A stretch of 6,361 bases of DNA from Acidobacteriota bacterium (GTDB taxonomy: Bacteria; Acidobacteriota; Terriglobia; Bryobacterales; Bryobacteraceae). The notes beneath the pieces were generated by a model that did no database searches, was not told where the DNA came from, and saw only the letters and a list, made by a program, of their open reading frames with translations. The position numbers were made by a program, and so were the translations under genes. Positions 6,155-6,361 of this stretch are shown piece after piece (within the stretch, counting starts at the first letter, position 1; each line of letters begins with the position of its first letter). The stretch covers positions 1-6,361 of the forward strand of contig JAPKYY010000922.1 in assembly GCA_026394095.1 (NCBI GenBank). The letters are read 5' to 3'.

Positions 6155-6361
6155 ATGCAAGCCACAACCTCAACCCAAATTAAAGCTTCTGCCAAACGTT
6201 ATGACGTTGTCATCGTTGGCTCCGGTGCCGCAGGTGGCATGGCCGCCTACAATCTTACCCGCCAGGGAATCAAGGTGCTGGTGCTCGATGCCGGCACCAA
6301 ATTCAACAAGGCTACCTATTGGTCGCACGTCCGCCCCTGGGAAGCCCGGGCACGCAATCGC
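6155..6361 (+). CDS. GMC-family FAD-dependent oxidoreductase, N-terminal part only
   Basis: Only the first 69 residues are in the window; GMC enzymes are usually 500-600 long. After about 15 variable residues comes the FAD-binding Rossmann unit: [13 protein letters not shown] (16-28, dinucleotide loop GSGAAG), then the second strand KVLVLDAG (40-47), whose Asp45 stands where many GMC proteins have the ribose-binding Glu. HVRPWEAR follows. No signal peptide or twin arginine is present before the Rossmann fold. In gluconate- and fructose-dehydrogenase-like complexes the FAD subunit also lacks a signal and is carried out by a Tat-bearing small subunit, a role the gene at 4715 could fill. The start has no convincing ribosome binding site and lies 72 bases from the divergent gene. 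The catalytic His pair and substrate domain are outside the window. Confidence 0.88.
   Translation, partial: MQATTSTQIKASAKRYDVVIVGSGAAGGMAAYNLTRQGIKVLVLDAGTKFNKATYWSHVRPWEARARNR

Overview
The window is a densely packed bacterial chromosomal segment. It holds seven genes on both strands and only about 155 bases outside coding sequence. The mix of genes points to Acidobacteriota, perhaps a Solibacter/Bryobacter-like lineage: succinyl-CoA synthetase, a lone trpD, a large Trp/Tyr-rich secreted protein of a poorly described type, and a Tat-exported gluconate-2-dehydrogenase-subunit-3-type protein with a GMC oxidoreductase close by. This placement comes from recognising protein types, not from a database search. 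No tRNA, rRNA, CRISPR array, insertion sequence or phage gene is visible.

Left part (1-2853): sucC and sucD lie on the minus strand as a translationally coupled pair (4-base ATGA overlap) encoding the beta and alpha subunits of the TCA-cycle enzyme succinyl-CoA synthetase. sucD runs off the left edge before its active-site histidine. trpD (anthranilate phosphoribosyltransferase) is divergent from sucC across a 45-base gap. No other trp gene is in view.

Middle (2850-4676): a minus-strand gene encodes a 608-residue exported protein with a helical, aromatic-rich body and a C-terminal beta-type domain. I cannot assign its function. It converges on trpD, and both TAA stop codons are built from one shared TTAA.

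Right part (4677-6361): a 38-base divergent promoter region contains a perfect 7-bp inverted repeat. Each arm supplies a TACAAT -10 box for one of the two flanking genes, so both mRNAs would begin 2-3 bases before ATG. To the right lie a Tat-signal small-subunit gene (plus strand), an unrecognised secreted TPR-like protein gene (minus strand), and the start of a GMC-family FAD oxidoreductase (plus strand). The small subunit and the oxidoreductase look like two parts of one periplasmic dehydrogenase: the small subunit has a Tat signal and the FAD subunit has none. An opposite-strand gene separates them. The small-subunit and secreted-protein genes also converge with zero spacing inside an 8-bp palindrome (CTAGCTAG) that encodes both TAG stops.

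The most interesting features are the symmetrical, possibly leaderless divergent promoter, the hypothesis that it ties an uncharacterised secreted protein to a periplasmic (sugar?) dehydrogenase, and the repeated use of palindromes as shared or abutting stop codons.
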